From Euborellia annulipes (Eukaryota; Arthropoda; Insecta; Dermaptera; Anisolabididae): 64,000 bases of DNA. A program made the position numbers and the translations under genes. The notes below the pieces were generated by a model, which was given only the letters and a program-made list of their open reading frames with translations, searched no databases and was not told the origin of the DNA. Below are positions 63,360-64,000 of the stretch, piece by piece. The stretch is taken from positions 20,032 through 84,031 of the forward strand of contig JAKCPI010005381.1 of assembly GCA_023213315.1 (NCBI GenBank), read 5' to 3'. How positions within the stretch are numbered: position 1 is the stretch's first letter; the number at the start of each line of letters is the position of its first letter.

Positions 63360-63896
63360 TCCAAAGACAACTGCTCACAAAAGTTGGATCGATGACAGAT
63401 CCCACCCCCGCTTTACGGAAGGTGTGTGTATCCCCCACTATTGGCAAGGACGAGGTCCATCGCCGATAGTGCCTCAAGAACTGCCCACCTTTCTCATTCG
63501 TTTCTCGGCTTCCCCATTCGCAAGCCCAAGCATTGAAGTCACCCGCAATCACCAAGGGTCCACGACCGCGGGCATCTGAGACCAGACGATCCAGCCAGTT
63601 CTTATATTCTTCGATGGTCATACTTGGTGATGCATAGCAGCTATAAATATGGAGCCCGAATAGCTTAGCCCTGACGAAGCCATTTTCCAACCTGTTCATC
63701 TTCTCCACAAATGAGCAACCACCACATGCCCAAATCGCCGCCTTATGAGAGGCGTCTTTCGCCCACTCCGCATCGCCCAAATTTCTGTACTGTTCGCAGA
63801 TAATGGCAACGTTTATCTTTTCGTCTACAACCGTTTGTCTCAGGAGATCTTGAGCTATGGCGCAATGATTGAGGGTTTGGATTGTAACAGCCTCAT
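63316..63896 (-). pseudogene. R1-clade ORF2 part 1: endonuclease N-terminal half
   Basis: The frame contains IQTLNHCAIAQDLLRQ, then IYSCYASPSMTIEEYKNW and LVIAGDFNAWACEWGS, the apurinic-type endonuclease core with its metal-binding N and catalytic D/N residues. A candidate ATG at 63896 is out of frame with the rest, indicating an indel near the start. A second frameshift near 63355 switches to the next piece. Confidence 0.8.
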
Positions 63897-64000
63897 TTCC
63901 TAGCTGTTATCTTTTGCACGAAACTCTCATATAAAAGGGACACAAAATTCTGCTTCCCGTCAGATAGTTACAGTTTCCCCTTCTCCTCTACCCTCAGCAC

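Larger units (their letters stand above)
60695..64000 (-). mobile_element. R1-clade LINE, frameshifted, running off the window
   Basis: Minus-strand element with a poly(A) tail (60695-60718, seen as T), a 3' UTR of about 200 bp, and an ORF2 remnant from about 63896 to 60922. Domain style (endonuclease with AGDFNAWACEWGS; RT with GFADD; C-terminal CCHC knuckle) places it in the R1 clade. Its 3' end abuts (GT)n. ORF1 would lie beyond 64000. Confidence 0.88.

Overview
This is repeat-dense eukaryotic nuclear DNA: very A+T rich, full of microsatellites and homopolymer runs, with no prokaryotic gene layout. An R1-clade LINE, TCAGT-type initiator sequences and abundant hAT, Helitron and CR1-like elements suggest an invertebrate, most likely an arthropod. 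The species cannot be named from the sequence. Almost all long open reading frames belong to transposable elements. Most short open frames fall inside repeats and are not genes.

Layout. 1-9.1 kb: SINEs, an abundant hairpin-ended repeat (called HP here) and palindromic hammerhead-ribozyme elements (called HHP here). 9.4-9.8 kb: a G+C-richer island with a likely host first exon (signal peptide, splice donor), followed by about 3 kb of quiet sequence that looks like its intron. 12.8-13.5 kb: a hAT-type element with a perfect 8-bp target duplication. 14.8-19.2 kb: an apparently intact CR1-like LINE on the minus strand (PHD-finger ORF1 and endonuclease/RT ORF2, overlapping by 20 bp). 19.8-22.7 kb: HP copies broken by a second tRNA-derived SINE and an HHP element. 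23.55-28.16 kb: a complete Ty3/Gypsy element with identical 157-bp LTRs, a 5-bp target duplication and one 1406-codon Gag-Pol frame. 28.2-60.4 kb: a nested mosaic of HP, HHP, hAT MITEs, Harbinger-like and pogo-like MITEs, Helitron pieces, LINE 3' ends and SINEs, with one possible second host first exon near 43 kb. 60.7-64 kb: a frameshifted R1-clade LINE on the minus strand whose poly(A) end abuts a (GT)n tract.

Most notable system. At least a dozen palindromic insertions of several unrelated sequence families share one module: CTGANGA, one extra A/T, a helix II hairpin, then GAAACGTC or a close variant, flanked by complementary helix I arms. That is a minimal type I hammerhead ribozyme. Usually each arm carries one, in opposite orientation, so either transcribed strand would hold one ribozyme. 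Several copies have 9-15 bp variable-length target duplications, which points to target-primed retrotransposition (Penelope-like or retrozyme-like) rather than cut-and-paste. No Penelope RT/GIY-YIG frame is present in the window, so the copies must be moved by proteins encoded elsewhere.

Coordinates of repeat edges are read by eye and may be off by several bases; family assignments without coding sequence are inference.
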